Notes under the pieces: model-generated
Database searches by the model: none
What the model was told of the DNA's origin: nothing
Seen by the model: only the letters and a program-made list of their open reading frames with translations
Made by a program: the position numbers and the translations under genes
Shown: in pieces, positions 27,999 to 37,587 of the stretch
Numbering within the stretch: the first letter of the stretch is position 1
Layout of the letters: every line of letters starts with the position of its first letter
Assembly (NCBI GenBank): GCA_022571845.1
Contig: JACZXB010000001.1
Span: 124,001 to 188,000 of the forward strand
Length of the DNA stretch: 64,000 nucleotides
From: Candidatus Zixiibacteriota bacterium
Lineage (GTDB): Bacteria > Zixibacteria > MSB-5A5 > GN15 > FEB-12
Direction of reading: 5' to 3'

Positions 27999-30500
27999 AT
28001 GTCAGCTGATGAAGTAAAAGCAGAACGCTACGATTTTAAGACAATAGAAGCCAAATGGCAGCGCCATTGGCAGACGAGCGGATTGTTTAAAGCGCCCGCT
28101 AAGCCTGACCCCAAAAATAAATTTTATATGCTGGAGATGTTCGCCTATCCCTCCGGTGATATTCATATGGGGCATTTCCGTAACTATATAATCGGTGATG
28201 CTGTCGCCCGCTGGCAGATGATGAAAGGCAAAGATGTGCTGCATCCCTTTGGGTGGGACTCGTTCGGGCTGCCGGCAGAGCGCGCCGCTATCAAGAGAGG
28301 CATTCATCCCAAAGAATGGACTTTGTCAAATATCGAAGCCTCCCGCAAAACCCTTGAAAAAGTTGGAATTTCGTTTGATTGGGACAGGGAAGTGGTTTCT
28401 TCGGAACCGGATTATTACAAATGGACCCAGTGGTTTTTTATTCAGCTGTTTAATAAAGGCCTGGCTTACCGGAAAAAAGGCTTTGTCAACTGGTGCCCGC
28501 AAGATAAGACCGTTCTGGCCAACGAACAGGTCATAGATAGCCGCTGCGAACACTGTAACACTGTTGTAGAGAAGAAAGAACAGGTTCAGTGGTATTTCAA
28601 AATTACAGACTACGCCGACCGCCTGATAGACGGACTTGACACACTCAATGGCTGGCCGGAGCACTTAAAAGCTATCCAACGAGAATGGATCGGCCGCTCC
28701 TATGGCGCTGAGATAGACTTTACAATTGAAGAGAGCGGCGAAAAGCTTTCGGTCTATACGACTCGCCCGGATACTATCTATGGTGTGACATTTATGGCTA
28801 TCTCGCCAGAATCTGAGATTCTGAAGTCACTCAATCTCGATTCAGAGCAACAGTTGCTAGTTGACGAATACTGCCGCAGGGCTATGGCCAAGACCGACAT
28901 AGAGCGTACGGCAGCAAGTGACGATAAAGATGGCGTCTTTACCGGCAAGTATGCTGTCAATCCGTTTAATGGTGAAAAAGTCCAGCTCTGGGTGGCTGAT
29001 TATGTCTTGGCAGGCTATGGCACCGGCGCTGTGATGGGAGTTCCGGCTCATGACAGTCGAGATTTCACATTCGCCAAAAAATATGACATTCCAATTAAAG
29101 TAGTAATTCATCCGGATAAAGATACAGCCTTGAATGTCAATGAGATGGAAAATTCCTACACACAAAGCGGCCCGATGGTCAACTCTGGCGATTTTGACGG
29201 ACTGTCGGGGCAAGAGGCGATAGACTCTGTCACAGAGCATGCTGAGGCTCAGAAAATAGGCCGTAAGAAAAAGCAGTTTAAGCTGCGTGACTGGCTTATC
29301 TCGCGTCAGCGCTATTGGGGCTGCCCCATACCGATAATTCACTGCCAGAAGTGCGGGGAAATAGCCGTACCTGAAGATCAGCTGCCGGTCATCTTGCCTG
29401 ATGTTGAAAATTTTATGCCCAAGGGGAGATCGCCACTTGAAGATGTTCCTGAGTTTGTCAATACCAACTGCCCTAAATGCGGGGGAGAGGCCAGACGGGA
29501 TGCTGACACTATGGATACTTTCGTATGCTCCTCCTGGTACTATCTGCGCTATCTCGACGCCAAGAACGATAGGGCGCCATTTGACAAAGAAAAAGCCGAT
29601 AGCTGGCTTCCGATTGATTTGTATATCGGAGGAATTACCCATGCCACCGGGCATCTGATATATTTCAGGTTTTTTCAGAAATTCCTCAAAGATATCGGCT
29701 GGTCAAATTTCGAGGAGCCGGTAATTCGCATGTTTAACCATGGCATGGTATCGGATGCGAGCGGCGAGGTGATGTCCAAATCCAAAGGCAATGTCGTCTC
29801 ACCGATAGCGTTGATGGACCAGCGCGGTGTCGATGTCACCCGTCTGGCGATGTTCTTTACGGCACCCAGCGCCAAAGAAGTGCTCTGGTCTGATAACAGC
29901 CTGACGGGGGTAGAGAAATTCGTGCTCAATAAGGTCTGCCGTCTATATGAAAAATTCCTGAACTCAGGCAGCGACTTAAAGCAACAGTTTAAGAAGTCCG
30001 ATCTTGCTGAGAATGACTGGAAATTGTACCTGAAACTTAATCAGACTATCAAAAGAGTTTCTGAATCATATGGGCAGCTTCATTTTAATACTGCTATTTC
30101 GGCTCTTATGGAGCTTATCAGAGATTACGAGCAGTCTCAGCTTAAATCCAATGAGTTAAACGATTACATTATAGTTAAGGCCGTACAGCTGATAGCTCCA
30201 ATGGCTCCGCATCTGGCCGAAGAGTTATGGCAGCAGTTTGGCTTTGCAGATGATGGCTCGATTTTCAAGTCAAACTGGCCGGAGTTTGACCCTGAGGCTA
30301 TAATTTCTGATACGGTTGAGATCGCTGTCCAGATAAACGGCAAGCTCAGAGACACTATAATAGTGGCGGCTGATTGTGACCAGGAAACAGTCGAAAAGGC
30401 TGCTTTTGAGAGCTCAAGAATCGTTTCCTATACCAATCAGGGAGAGATTAAGAAGATTATCTATGTGCCGGGGCGTATTCTTAATATAGTGGTCAAATAG
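27999..30500 (+). CDS. leuS: Leucyl-tRNA synthetase
   Basis: Charges tRNA-Leu. The class I HIGH motif appears as HMGHFRNY (about 53-60) and KMSKS as VMSKSKGNVV (about 591-600). The CP1 editing domain is present with TTRPDTIYGVTFMA and GYGTGAVMGVPAHDSRDF. Zinc-type cysteine pairs are seen at NWCPQDKT/RCEHC and at CQKCGE/CPKCGG. 833 aa is the usual bacterial size. It stands as its own transcription unit behind the promoter at 27938. Confidence 0.96.
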   Translation: MSADEVKAERYDFKTIEAKWQRHWQTSGLFKAPAKPDPKNKFYMLEMFAYPSGDIHMGHFRNYIIGDAVARWQMMKGKDVLHPFGWDSFGLPAERAAIKRGIHPKEWTLSNIEASRKTLEKVGISFDWDREVVSSEPDYYKWTQWFFIQLFNKGLAYRKKGFVNWCPQDKTVLANEQVIDSRCEHCNTVVEKKEQVQWYFKITDYADRLIDGLDTLNGWPEHLKAIQREWIGRSYGAEIDFTIEESGEKLSVYTTRPDTIYGVTFMAISPESEILKSLNLDSEQQLLVDEYCRRAMAKTDIERTAASDDKDGVFTGKYAVNPFNGEKVQLWVADYVLAGYGTGAVMGVPAHDSRDFTFAKKYDIPIKVVIHPDKDTALNVNEMENSYTQSGPMVNSGDFDGLSGQEAIDSVTEHAEAQKIGRKKKQFKLRDWLISRQRYWGCPIPIIHCQKCGEIAVPEDQLPVILPDVENFMPKGRSPLEDVPEFVNTNCPKCGGEARRDADTMDTFVCSSWYYLRYLDAKNDRAPFDKEKADSWLPIDLYIGGITHATGHLIYFRFFQKFLKDIGWSNFEEPVIRMFNHGMVSDASGEVMSKSKGNVVSPIALMDQRGVDVTRLAMFFTAPSAKEVLWSDNSLTGVEKFVLNKVCRLYEKFLNSGSDLKQQFKKSDLAENDWKLYLKLNQTIKRVSESYGQLHFNTAISALMELIRDYEQSQLKSNELNDYIIVKAVQLIAPMAPHLAEELWQQFGFADDGSIFKSNWPEFDPEAIISDTVEIAVQINGKLRDTIIVAADCDQETVEKAAFESSRIVSYTNQGEIKKIIYVPGRILNIVVK

Positions 30501-30631
30501 TCTTTAGGCTTAGCAATAACAATAAGAAGCCCTCTTTCGAACTGTCTGCTATTCAAGCATTTGCTATAAGTTAACATAATATATCTTATGGGACGTTGGC
30601 TAGAAGCTGCTCAACCTAATTGTAACTATCC

Positions 30632-30787
30632 ATCGACTCCCTCGACAACGCTTAGGGACTATGTCCGCTCAGGATGACTATATCAATCTTGTCGTGGCCG
30701 GCAGATGTCTTCATCTATTGCATCTTCAATACTAATGAGAAATGTGAATTAATAGCTGTCCGTCATTCCACACTTGACGTGGAATCC
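30632..30787. repeat. Repeats in the leuS-TPR gap
   Basis: The 390-base gap (30501-30890) between leuS and the convergent TPR gene holds two repeats. One is a CATCGACTC...GTCCGCTCAGGATGAC copy (30632-30678; compare 8950). The other is CGTCATTCCACACTTGACGT (30761-30780) continuing to 30787, whose ATTCCAC/GTGGAAT arms (30765-30771 and 30779-30785) can pair. A related sequence in inverse orientation lies at about 31590-31625. A GGAACCCACCTAAAAG segment near 30834 resembles 9237-9253. No gene is seen here. Confidence 0.6.
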
Positions 30788-30890
30788 AGCCGGTGATATT
30801 TGCAGATAAATATAGATTGTAGTATCCCAGACTGGAACCCACCTAAAAGGCAAAGTCCCGTGGGGTGGGCCCCTCCGGCCTACTACATTT

Positions 30891-31556
30891 CTACAAGAGT
30901 TTCCTTAGTTCTTCAATTTTCCTCAACCTGCCCCTCTTATGTAACTCTCCTACAACCCGGCCAGTTATTACTGCCTCAAAGTATCGTTTGATTGGTCCCC
31001 AGTCTGGATCAAAATCGTCGATATAATTCTCGCCTGCTTTTTCATATTGTTCAATTGCTTCTACAATTCTACCTTCTTTATCATACAAAATAGCGAGATG
31101 TTCATGATTAAAGTTCCAATCCGGACAAAGCTGCACAGATTTTTGCAAAGCTTCAATTTGTTCATCGCGTCTATCTGTCTGGGCGAGTTGATTCAGACTA
31201 AATGATTTGATCATATAGCCGACAGCGGCCATTTCATCACCAAGCTTGATAATTTCTTCAGCCAACTTCAAACTTGCATATATATTTTCTTTCAAGTAAT
31301 CTCTATATATCAAATTGAAATGAGCAAACCACATTTTCGCCTGAGCATTTTGCGGATCTTCTCCCAGGATTTCTTCATAAATAGTTAGGGCTTGCTCTCC
31401 CTCTTTTAAGTCGATATATAACATTGCAAGTTCCAACTTTTCTTCAATAGTTATATTTTCTTCTTTTCTCTTGCTCTCAAAAACTTCAAATAATACTTGA
31501 TACTCCTTTCCTAACATTTCTAAGTTTATCTTGATATTCATACTTGATTCCCTCAA
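30891..31556 (-). CDS. TPR-repeat protein of unknown function
   Basis: A soluble 221-residue protein without a signal peptide, built from tetratricopeptide-like helical pairs. Clear repeat cores are EKLELAMLYIDLKEGEQALT (about 38-57), AAVGYMIKSFSLNQLAQ and EHLAILYDKEGRIVEAIEQY (about 152-171). TPRs mediate protein-protein contact; no catalytic domain is visible. It may be Met1 or Met6 (MNIKIN). It is isolated between repeat-filled gaps. Function cannot be named. Confidence 0.75.
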   Translation of the reverse strand: MRESSMNIKINLEMLGKEYQVLFEVFESKRKEENITIEEKLELAMLYIDLKEGEQALTIYEEILGEDPQNAQAKMWFAHFNLIYRDYLKENIYASLKLAEEIIKLGDEMAAVGYMIKSFSLNQLAQTDRRDEQIEALQKSVQLCPDWNFNHEHLAILYDKEGRIVEAIEQYEKAGENYIDDFDPDWGPIKRYFEAVITGRVVGELHKRGRLRKIEELRKLL

Positions 31557-31589
31557 TCATCATTACGGATTAGATACTAATATGGTAAG

Positions 31590-31670
31590 TTTGGACTCCA
31601 CGTCAAGCCCATCAATGAGGAACGACTAAAGATGTCGAAACCGCACCCAAGAGGCGGGTTTCGACCTACT
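31590..31670. repeat. Intergenic repeats incl. 40-bp hairpin copy 3
   Basis: 31631-31670 (GATGTCGAAACCGCACCCAA and on to GTTTCGACCTACT) is the most perfect copy of the 40-bp family. GTCGAAACC pairs with GGTTTCGAC. 31590-31625 is an inverted relative of the 30761 element (GGACTCCACGTCAAG). Both lie between the TPR gene and the carboxypeptidase gene. Confidence 0.75.
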
Positions 31671-31688
31671 CAAGACTTATCTCTCCCC

Positions 31689-32594
31689 CTACATATAAAT
31701 CTGCTTATAGCCCCAGTCTATAAGTTTGCGGATTTCGCGGAAGCGGAGTTTGTCGCCCGGCACGCCAAGCACCACCGCAGTCAGCCTCTCCCCTGATTTG
31801 TCCTGCACCAGAGTACCGAGGCAGTAATCAGCATCGCGGATATAACCGGTCTTGCCGGTCAGAACCTTATATGGCGACAGAACGATAAGATTGGTGTTGG
31901 CCATCTGAAGATACTTGCCTTTATGATTCTGAATCGGTATGCGGCGTTTTCTGGCGGAAGTTATTTCTACAAGTTTGGGGTAGTTGCAGACGTAATGAAT
32001 AATTTTGGCGACCTCGTGGGCCGTCGAGACATTTCGTTTATCCAAACCGGTCGGCTCAATAAATAATGTTTTTTTGAGACCAAGGGATCTGGCTTTTATG
32101 TTCATTTCCACAGCGAGAGCATCACTCGAACCCGAGGTTGCCCTGGCCAGAGCCCGCATAGCCCGGTTATCAGAGTTCATAAGCGCCGCTACCAGTAAAT
32201 CTTCAAGTGTCAGTACATAGCCGATTTTCAGCCGCGACTTTGATGAGCGGCGGGCATCGCTTTTGATAATCTTTGCAGTTTGTTTTAAGTCAATACCTTT
32301 GTCGAGTATGACCATGGCTGCCACAAGCTTGGTGATAGAAGCAATCGGCCTGACTTCGTCGGCGTTTTTAGCATAGAGGACCTGCCCGTTTTCGTAATTG
32401 ACGAGTATAGCAGACTTCAGATTTAGGTACGGACCTTTTTGCTTAACAGTATCAAAATCAAAATGATAGGTAGGGTTATCCGAGGCCAGCAGCTCGGCAT
32501 TACCGACTTCTAAAATATGAACTGTATTCGCTGTAAAAAAGACGAAGGCTGCCAGAAGCAGCAGTACTTTTGGGAATGAACTTTGCTTAATCAT
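31689..32594 (-). CDS. D-alanyl-D-alanine carboxypeptidase (S11, PBP5-like)
   Basis: Trims the terminal D-Ala from peptidoglycan pentapeptides. All three penicilloyl-transferase motifs are present: S86-I-T-K89, S141-D-N143 and K248-T-G250. An N-terminal hydrophobic signal (about 8-26) exports it. At 301 aa it is shorter than PBP5 and lacks the C-terminal beta domain and amphipathic anchor, as in short S11 members. Its ATG abuts the stop codon of the ABC permease gene (32595-32597), so it is probably the third gene of that operon. Confidence 0.92.
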   Translation of the reverse strand: MIKQSSFPKVLLLLAAFVFFTANTVHILEVGNAELLASDNPTYHFDFDTVKQKGPYLNLKSAILVNYENGQVLYAKNADEVRPIASITKLVAAMVILDKGIDLKQTAKIIKSDARRSSKSRLKIGYVLTLEDLLVAALMNSDNRAMRALARATSGSSDALAVEMNIKARSLGLKKTLFIEPTGLDKRNVSTAHEVAKIIHYVCNYPKLVEITSARKRRIPIQNHKGKYLQMANTNLIVLSPYKVLTGKTGYIRDADYCLGTLVQDKSGERLTAVVLGVPGDKLRFREIRKLIDWGYKQIYM

Positions 32595-33911
32595 TTAATA
32601 CCTCACCCACTTAATTATTTCGGGTAGCGTTGGTCGTTTTCCATACATCAGTATCCCTATACGAAATATTCTGGACGAAAGCCAGATCACAAAGAAGGTA
32701 GCCACCAGCAGCAAAACAAAAGAGAGTATTGCCTCGCCCAATATTCCAGAGAAAAACGAATATTCGGTTACACTTGGAGCTACAAAGATAATTCGCATCA
32801 TCATCAGGGTTGGAGCAAAAATCGGAATCATAGAAAGTGTCCGCGCCATTGTAGAATTCGGCTCCTGTATAATCAAGATCCCAATCGCGAAAGAAACTGC
32901 CAGCAATATCGATACTGGTGCAACAAAAATCTGTGCTTCTTTTTCGCTGTTGACGATAGATCCCACAAGTGCAAACAAAGTTGCAAACAATAGATAACCA
33001 AAAACTTGGAACAAACAGAAAAAAGTGATCACCACCGGATTAAAAACAATTTTAGCAATTCCCGGATTGATCGCAGTAGCAAAAGCTCCGCTTCCAAAAT
33101 ACAGCCCTGCCCCCATCAATATCCAGATAAGTAACTGCGTAAGTGTAGCACCGCCCAATCCAAACACTTTTCCCAATAACAGCTGAAACGGCGTTATCGA
33201 AGAAACCAGAACTTCCATTATCCGCGATGCCTTTTCTTCGATAACTGATCGCATTATGACCTGACCATAGCCAATGATGACAAAATATATGAGCATCACG
33301 AAAATCATCGAAATGCCCCATTTTGTGTCGAAATTTACTGAATCTCCCTGGGCATCTCTTCTGGGCAGATTAACGCGCTGAGTTAACGCCAGGACAGAAT
33401 CAATACCAAGATTGATATTGGATTTTTCAAGCCTCATCGTGGCAGCAATACGTGAGATAACTTTTTCAAAACGGGAAATAGTTCTAAAACTTTCAGAATT
33501 AGTGACCAGGGCCATGTTACTGTCGGCTTCTTCTATCCCCTGCCTGAAAAGCATAAAGTATTTTATCTCTTCGTCATTTAAAGCTTTCGTTAAAGAATCA
33601 ACGGTAGAGACAAATGCAGCAGAGTCGCCTGGCAAGACTTCTATGATTCCAATTATCTCATAAGCGTGTGTCTCGCCGTCATCAAGCTTGTAGCGCTCCA
33701 ACGCAGACTTAAACTCTTGGCCAACACTTTCACCGCTCTGGTCCACGACTGCCAGATACTGCGTTGAACCGGCTGAATTTGAAGCCAGCAAAACCATAAG
33801 AGGACCCATTGCCGCCATCAGCGCTGGTATTAAAAATATACCTATTAAGAAAGATTTCTTTTTAACTACTTGCAAATATTCACTTTTTATGACCACCCAA
33901 ATTTTAGACAC
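32595..33911 (-). CDS. ABC-2 type transporter permease (NatB-like)
   Basis: Membrane subunit of an ABC exporter. The N-terminal TM (about 20-42) is followed by a long extracytoplasmic domain and five or so C-terminal TM segments; GYGQVIMRSVIEEKASRIME is the usual loop before TM2 in NatB/YhaP-like permeases. I choose GTG 33911 (MSKIWVVIKSEYLQ, 438 aa), which overlaps the ATPase end by 8 bases. An in-frame ATG at 34001 would add 30 residues overlapping the ATPase gene by 98 bases and is not family-like. Confidence 0.85.
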   Translation of the reverse strand: MSKIWVVIKSEYLQVVKKKSFLIGIFLIPALMAAMGPLMVLLASNSAGSTQYLAVVDQSGESVGQEFKSALERYKLDDGETHAYEIIGIIEVLPGDSAAFVSTVDSLTKALNDEEIKYFMLFRQGIEEADSNMALVTNSESFRTISRFEKVISRIAATMRLEKSNINLGIDSVLALTQRVNLPRRDAQGDSVNFDTKWGISMIFVMLIYFVIIGYGQVIMRSVIEEKASRIMEVLVSSITPFQLLLGKVFGLGGATLTQLLIWILMGAGLYFGSGAFATAINPGIAKIVFNPVVITFFCLFQVFGYLLFATLFALVGSIVNSEKEAQIFVAPVSILLAVSFAIGILIIQEPNSTMARTLSMIPIFAPTLMMMRIIFVAPSVTEYSFFSGILGEAILSFVLLLVATFFVIWLSSRIFRIGILMYGKRPTLPEIIKWVRY

Positions 33912-34836
33912 CGGCTTCACCTGCTTGATTTTCAAGTTCTTTTGGGTCCAATTTGGCCGTACTGATAAAAATCTCATACAAAGACGGCTCAGCCAGTTCA
34001 AATCTGCGGACTTTTACCTTTTCTATCATCTGCCTTAGTATTGATTGAGGATCGGTTTTATCCACCAGATTAATTTCCAGATAATTGTTGAATTCGGTTA
34101 AATTGGCCACACCGGGAAGTTGCTTAATGAATGAACCGTCCCCCTCAATTTCTACCTGAAGAGCGTTCTTGCCGAATCGAGACTTGATATCTCCGATTTT
34201 TCCGTCGAGAACTTTTTTGCCGTCCAATATCATACAGATATTATCGCAAAGTTTTTCAGCCTGTTCCATCACGTGGGTAGAAAATAAAATAGTCTTCCCT
34301 TCCCTCTTCAGGTCCATCAGAATTCCTTTAATGAGTTCTACATTTATCGGGTCAAGTCCTGAAAAAAGTTCATCAAGAATTATGATGTCGGGTTCATGGA
34401 TTATTGTTGTAATGAACTGAAGTTTCTGCTGCATTCCCTTGGAGAGCTCTTCAACTTTCTGGTCGATATATTCAATCAAGCCCATCTTTTCCAGCCAGGG
34501 GCTGATTCTGCCTGCGGTCGTTTTGCGCGGACAACCTTTTAGCTCTGCCATATAAGTGATGACTTGACGCAGAGTCATTTTTTTGTACAGGCCACGCTCC
34601 TCGGGCAGGTAGCCGACACGTTCCAGAAAGGAGATGTCGGCTTTCTTGCCATCGAACATAACGCGGCCGCTGTCCGGAGCAATTATATTCATTATCATTC
34701 TGATGGTAGTGGTCTTGCCTGCCCCATTGGGACCAATAATACCGTAGATAACACCCCGTGGTACCGAAAGTGAAAGTCTGTCAACAGCAACTTTTTGGTC
34801 GTAAACTTTACGTATATTTTCAAGCTCTAAATGCAC
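33904..34836 (-). CDS. ABC transporter ATPase (NatA-like)
   Basis: Nucleotide-binding subunit of the exporter. Walker A is GPNGAGKTT (35-43), the signature is LSKGMQQKLQF (about 132-142) and Walker B with the catalytic Glu is IIILDELFSGLDP. A C-terminal DUF4162-type extension (about 215-300) is typical of Na+/drug ABC-2 exporters. The substrate is unknown; coupling to a D,D-carboxypeptidase gene suggests an envelope role, by inference. Confidence 0.92.
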   Translation of the reverse strand: MHLELENIRKVYDQKVAVDRLSLSVPRGVIYGIIGPNGAGKTTTIRMIMNIIAPDSGRVMFDGKKADISFLERVGYLPEERGLYKKMTLRQVITYMAELKGCPRKTTAGRISPWLEKMGLIEYIDQKVEELSKGMQQKLQFITTIIHEPDIIILDELFSGLDPINVELIKGILMDLKREGKTILFSTHVMEQAEKLCDNICMILDGKKVLDGKIGDIKSRFGKNALQVEIEGDGSFIKQLPGVANLTEFNNYLEINLVDKTDPQSILRQMIEKVKVRRFELAEPSLYEIFISTAKLDPKELENQAGEAGV

Positions 34837-34944
34837 TTATCTCTTTCAATCAATTCTGAGATTAATAATTGTCTTAGATTATATAATCAACTAAAACAGA
34901 TTTTGAGATTGCTTCGTCACCCGAAGTAAGATAAGGTGCGACGT

Positions 34945-35034
34945 CTCAAAGCGTCAGGACCACAAGGGATCCTGACCTACAGGGATGCGCCGCCTTATAT
35001 TATCGGCACAACCACTAAAGGGCATGGTGCCCTA
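34945..35034 (+). repeat. 90-bp direct repeat, copy 1 (downstream of MATE gene)
   Basis: CTCAAAGCGTCAGGACCAC, then ATCCTGACCTACAGGGATGC, then a CCTTATAT block and ACCACTAAAGGGCATGGTGC. The same blocks in the same order and strand occur at 36542-36640. GTCAGGA/TCCTGAC arms can pair. It also contains the GGCA(C)CATGG-type palindrome GGGCATGGTGCCC. Confidence 0.75.
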
Positions 35035-35051
35035 CTCCGGAATTTATATCG

Positions 35052-36425
35052 TCAAACAGAGTGTCCCAGCCACCTGCCGCGCCGATAATATATGTAAAAT
35101 ATGAATGAGCTAATGGCCAGCGCGGTAACAATTGTCCACCAGATAGCTGTTACTCCGAACCCAAAATGCTGGGTGAAGAAATAAATTGGGATGACTTCGA
35201 GCACCCAGGAGTTTATAAAATTAATGACCATAGCCGGACTGTTTAAACCTACGCCCATATGGATTTCTGAAATCATCAGAAATGCCCCAAAAAATGGAAA
35301 ACCGACAGCATATATTTTCAGCATAACGCTGCCGACTGCTATCGTATCCTGATTACTAAAAAACATTTTCATAATCTCTTCTGCGAAGAAAAACACAGCC
35401 AGTCCAAACAGAGTCATTATTCCTATGCCCAGGTAGATCGACTGAGTGGCTGTTTGTTTGGCGCGCTCGGTTTTGCCGCTACCCAGAGTTTGACCGATTA
35501 AAGCAGACACCCCCATACCTATACCAACCAGAATCATCACGCCCATCTCCGTTATTAGATTTCCGACACCATAGGCAGCTACGACGCTTGTTCCAAAGGT
35601 AGCCACGATTGGCACGATTATCATTCTGGCACCGGAGAAAGAAAATTCGCCAAGCCAGGCAGGAATACCAATTTTGACTATCGTCCACATTGAGCTGACA
35701 GAAATGCTTAGTTTACCCCGCAGGTGCAATTTGATATTGGCAAAATCACCGTAGAGTATTATCAGCCCTGCCAGCAGTGTAAGGAAAATACTTATGAATG
35801 AGGCTACTGCGGCACCCTTTACTCCCATGGCCGGAAAACTGGCGTAGCCAAATATAAAAAGCGGATCAAGAATCATGTTCAGTGCATTCGAAGCAAGCAT
35901 CAAAGTCATGGCCTGATTCGGGTTGGCGACACCCCTAAGAGCAGTGAATATTGTATAGACCGCAAAATTAAAGGCTAACCCGACAAGCATTATTTGTCCA
36001 TAATCAAAGCCCAGCTCCAGAGCCTCACCTTCTGCTCCCAGAAGAACAAGAATGGGGCGAAGCAAAACCAAGCCGAGGCCGCCAAACAGGAATCCGAAAA
36101 AAAGCTTTAGGATTAGCGCCTCTTTAATGGCCTTTTCGGCGGCGTCATAAGCTTTCTCACCGTACCTGCGAGAAATTATGGCAACCGAACCCGGGCCAAC
36201 CAGCGCATTAAATGAGAATAACAACCAGAGGATTGTGCCAAAAAATGTAAGCCCGGCAACAGCATTTTCTCCCTCGGGAAGCTGTGAAACCCACCAGGTG
36301 TCGACTAAGCGGTAAATGTTGGCGGTCAGAAAACCGAACATCGACGGCAGTCCCATTTTGAGAATGGCAGTAAGGATGGAACCTTCGGTGTAGTCGGCGC
36401 GTTTTTTTTCCGGGGCGTCAGGCAT
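35052..36425 (-). CDS. MATE family multidrug/organic cation exporter
   Basis: Integral membrane antiporter with 12 predicted TM segments over 457 residues. Typical MATE features are the N-terminal LKMGLPSMFGFLTANIYRLV with VDTWWVS following, the VGPGSVAIISRRYGE loop, the mid-protein LRGVANPNQAMTLMLASNAL region with NMILDPLFIFGY, and GVSALIGQTLGSG in the second half. The substrate and coupling ion are not readable. The gene is bracketed by 90-bp direct repeats. Confidence 0.92.
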   Translation of the reverse strand: MPDAPEKKRADYTEGSILTAILKMGLPSMFGFLTANIYRLVDTWWVSQLPEGENAVAGLTFFGTILWLLFSFNALVGPGSVAIISRRYGEKAYDAAEKAIKEALILKLFFGFLFGGLGLVLLRPILVLLGAEGEALELGFDYGQIMLVGLAFNFAVYTIFTALRGVANPNQAMTLMLASNALNMILDPLFIFGYASFPAMGVKGAAVASFISIFLTLLAGLIILYGDFANIKLHLRGKLSISVSSMWTIVKIGIPAWLGEFSFSGARMIIVPIVATFGTSVVAAYGVGNLITEMGVMILVGIGMGVSALIGQTLGSGKTERAKQTATQSIYLGIGIMTLFGLAVFFFAEEIMKMFFSNQDTIAVGSVMLKIYAVGFPFFGAFLMISEIHMGVGLNSPAMVINFINSWVLEVIPIYFFTQHFGFGVTAIWWTIVTALAISSFIFYIYYRRGRWLGHSV

Positions 36426-36541
36426 ACAGTCTGGCTATAATAGGGTAATCTGATTCAGAACACAAATCTCAAAGATCGTTGACGAAAAGAAACCGCTGAG
36501 GTTTCATTATCTTTCGATTTTAATTATGATGTCGTGGCTAG

Positions 36542-36640
36542 CTCAAAGCGTCAGGACCACGCCTTAGAGGCGGCATCCTGACCTACAGGGATGCCACCTT
36601 ATATCAATGGCAGAACCACTAAAGGGCCATGGTGCCCTAC
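36542..36640 (+). repeat. 90-bp direct repeat, copy 2 (upstream of MATE gene)
   Basis: Same elements as 34945-35034: CTCAAAGCGTCAGGACCAC, CATCCTGACCTACAGGGATG, CCTTATAT, ACCACTAAAGGGCCATGGTG. The middle here is GCCTTAGAGGC instead of AAGG, so this copy makes a longer hairpin. It lies in the 288-base gap between the superoxide dismutase and MATE genes. Confidence 0.75.
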
Positions 36641-36713
36641 TTATTCACCACGATTCTGTGACCGAGTACCGGAGCCAGTACCACTTATGTGGGACTCGGC
36701 AATCGAATAAAAG

Positions 36714-37313
36714 TTAAAACGCTGAATAAATTTCGTTCACTTTGTCCCAGTTGATAATGTTAAAAAATGCTGCGATATAATCCGGGCGACGATTCTGATA
36801 TTTTAAGTAATAGGCATGCTCCCAGACATCAAGTCCAATAAGCGGCGTCTTCCCTATCGAAAGAGGCGAGTCCTGATTGGCAGTCGACATAATTTCCAGC
36901 TTGCCGCCGTTTGAAACTAACCAGGCCCAGCCGCTGCCAAAACGGGTCGCTGCTGCTGTTGAGAACTGAGATTTGAAGCCATCAAGTCCGCCGAGCTCAG
37001 AGTTTATAGCATCGGCTACAGCCCCGCCGTACTCTATGTCCTTTTTCATTATCTGCCAGAAGAACGAATGATTAACAAACCCGCCGCCATTGTTGCGAAC
37101 AGCATTGCGGATATTTTCAGGGACGGTGTCAAGATTCGTGATCAGCTCTTCAGCAGATTTTCCTGCTACAGAAGGCTCACTATCTACTGCAGCGTTAAAT
37201 TTATCGGTATAGGCCTGATGGTGCTTAGTGTGATGGATTTCCATTGTTTTGGCGTCAATATAGGGCTCGAGCGCATCATATCCGTATGGTAAACTTGGCA
37301 AAGTTGCCGGCAT
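36714..37313 (-). CDS. Superoxide dismutase (Fe/Mn family)
   Basis: Dismutates superoxide to peroxide and oxygen in the cytosol. Metal ligands are visible: His27 in [11 protein letters not shown], His82 in VNHSFFWQ, Asp162 and His166 in LDVWEHAYY. 199 aa is standard. Whether iron or manganese is used cannot be safely read. AAGGAG lies 7 bases before the ATG. No export signal. Confidence 0.95.
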   Translation of the reverse strand: MPATLPSLPYGYDALEPYIDAKTMEIHHTKHHQAYTDKFNAAVDSEPSVAGKSAEELITNLDTVPENIRNAVRNNGGGFVNHSFFWQIMKKDIEYGGAVADAINSELGGLDGFKSQFSTAAATRFGSGWAWLVSNGGKLEIMSTANQDSPLSIGKTPLIGLDVWEHAYYLKYQNRRPDYIAAFFNIINWDKVNEIYSAF

Positions 37314-37411
37314 TTCCTAGCTCCTTTTGGTTTAAGCGTTTAATATTCTGACTGAATACTATAGCTAACTAAACAGGACCCGAAAGTCAAATGTTCGAGA
37401 GGTAAAATAAG

Positions 37412-37493
37412 TGGTGGGGGGAGGATTTGAACCTCCGAAGGCTACGCCGACAGATTTACAGTCTGTTCCCTTTGACCACTCGGGAACCCCACC
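37412..37493 (-). tRNA. tRNA-Tyr (anticodon GTA)
   Basis: Minus-strand acceptor GGTGGGG (37487-37493) pairs with CCCCACC, followed by discriminator A. The anticodon stem CAGA/TCTG encloses CTGTAAA, anticodon GTA. The long variable arm GTCGGCGTAGCCTTC identifies a class II tRNA. The T loop GGAGG-TTCAAAT-CCTCC is canonical. CCA is not encoded. It marks the edge between the exporter/SOD region and the polysaccharide locus. Confidence 0.95.
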
Positions 37494-37587
37494 AATCAAT
37501 AAAAAGTTGAACGGAAATTATAGCCAAGAGATGGTATAAAAGCAACCCTAATTGAAAACGGCTTGGTGATGGCTTAAAAAAAGTTAA

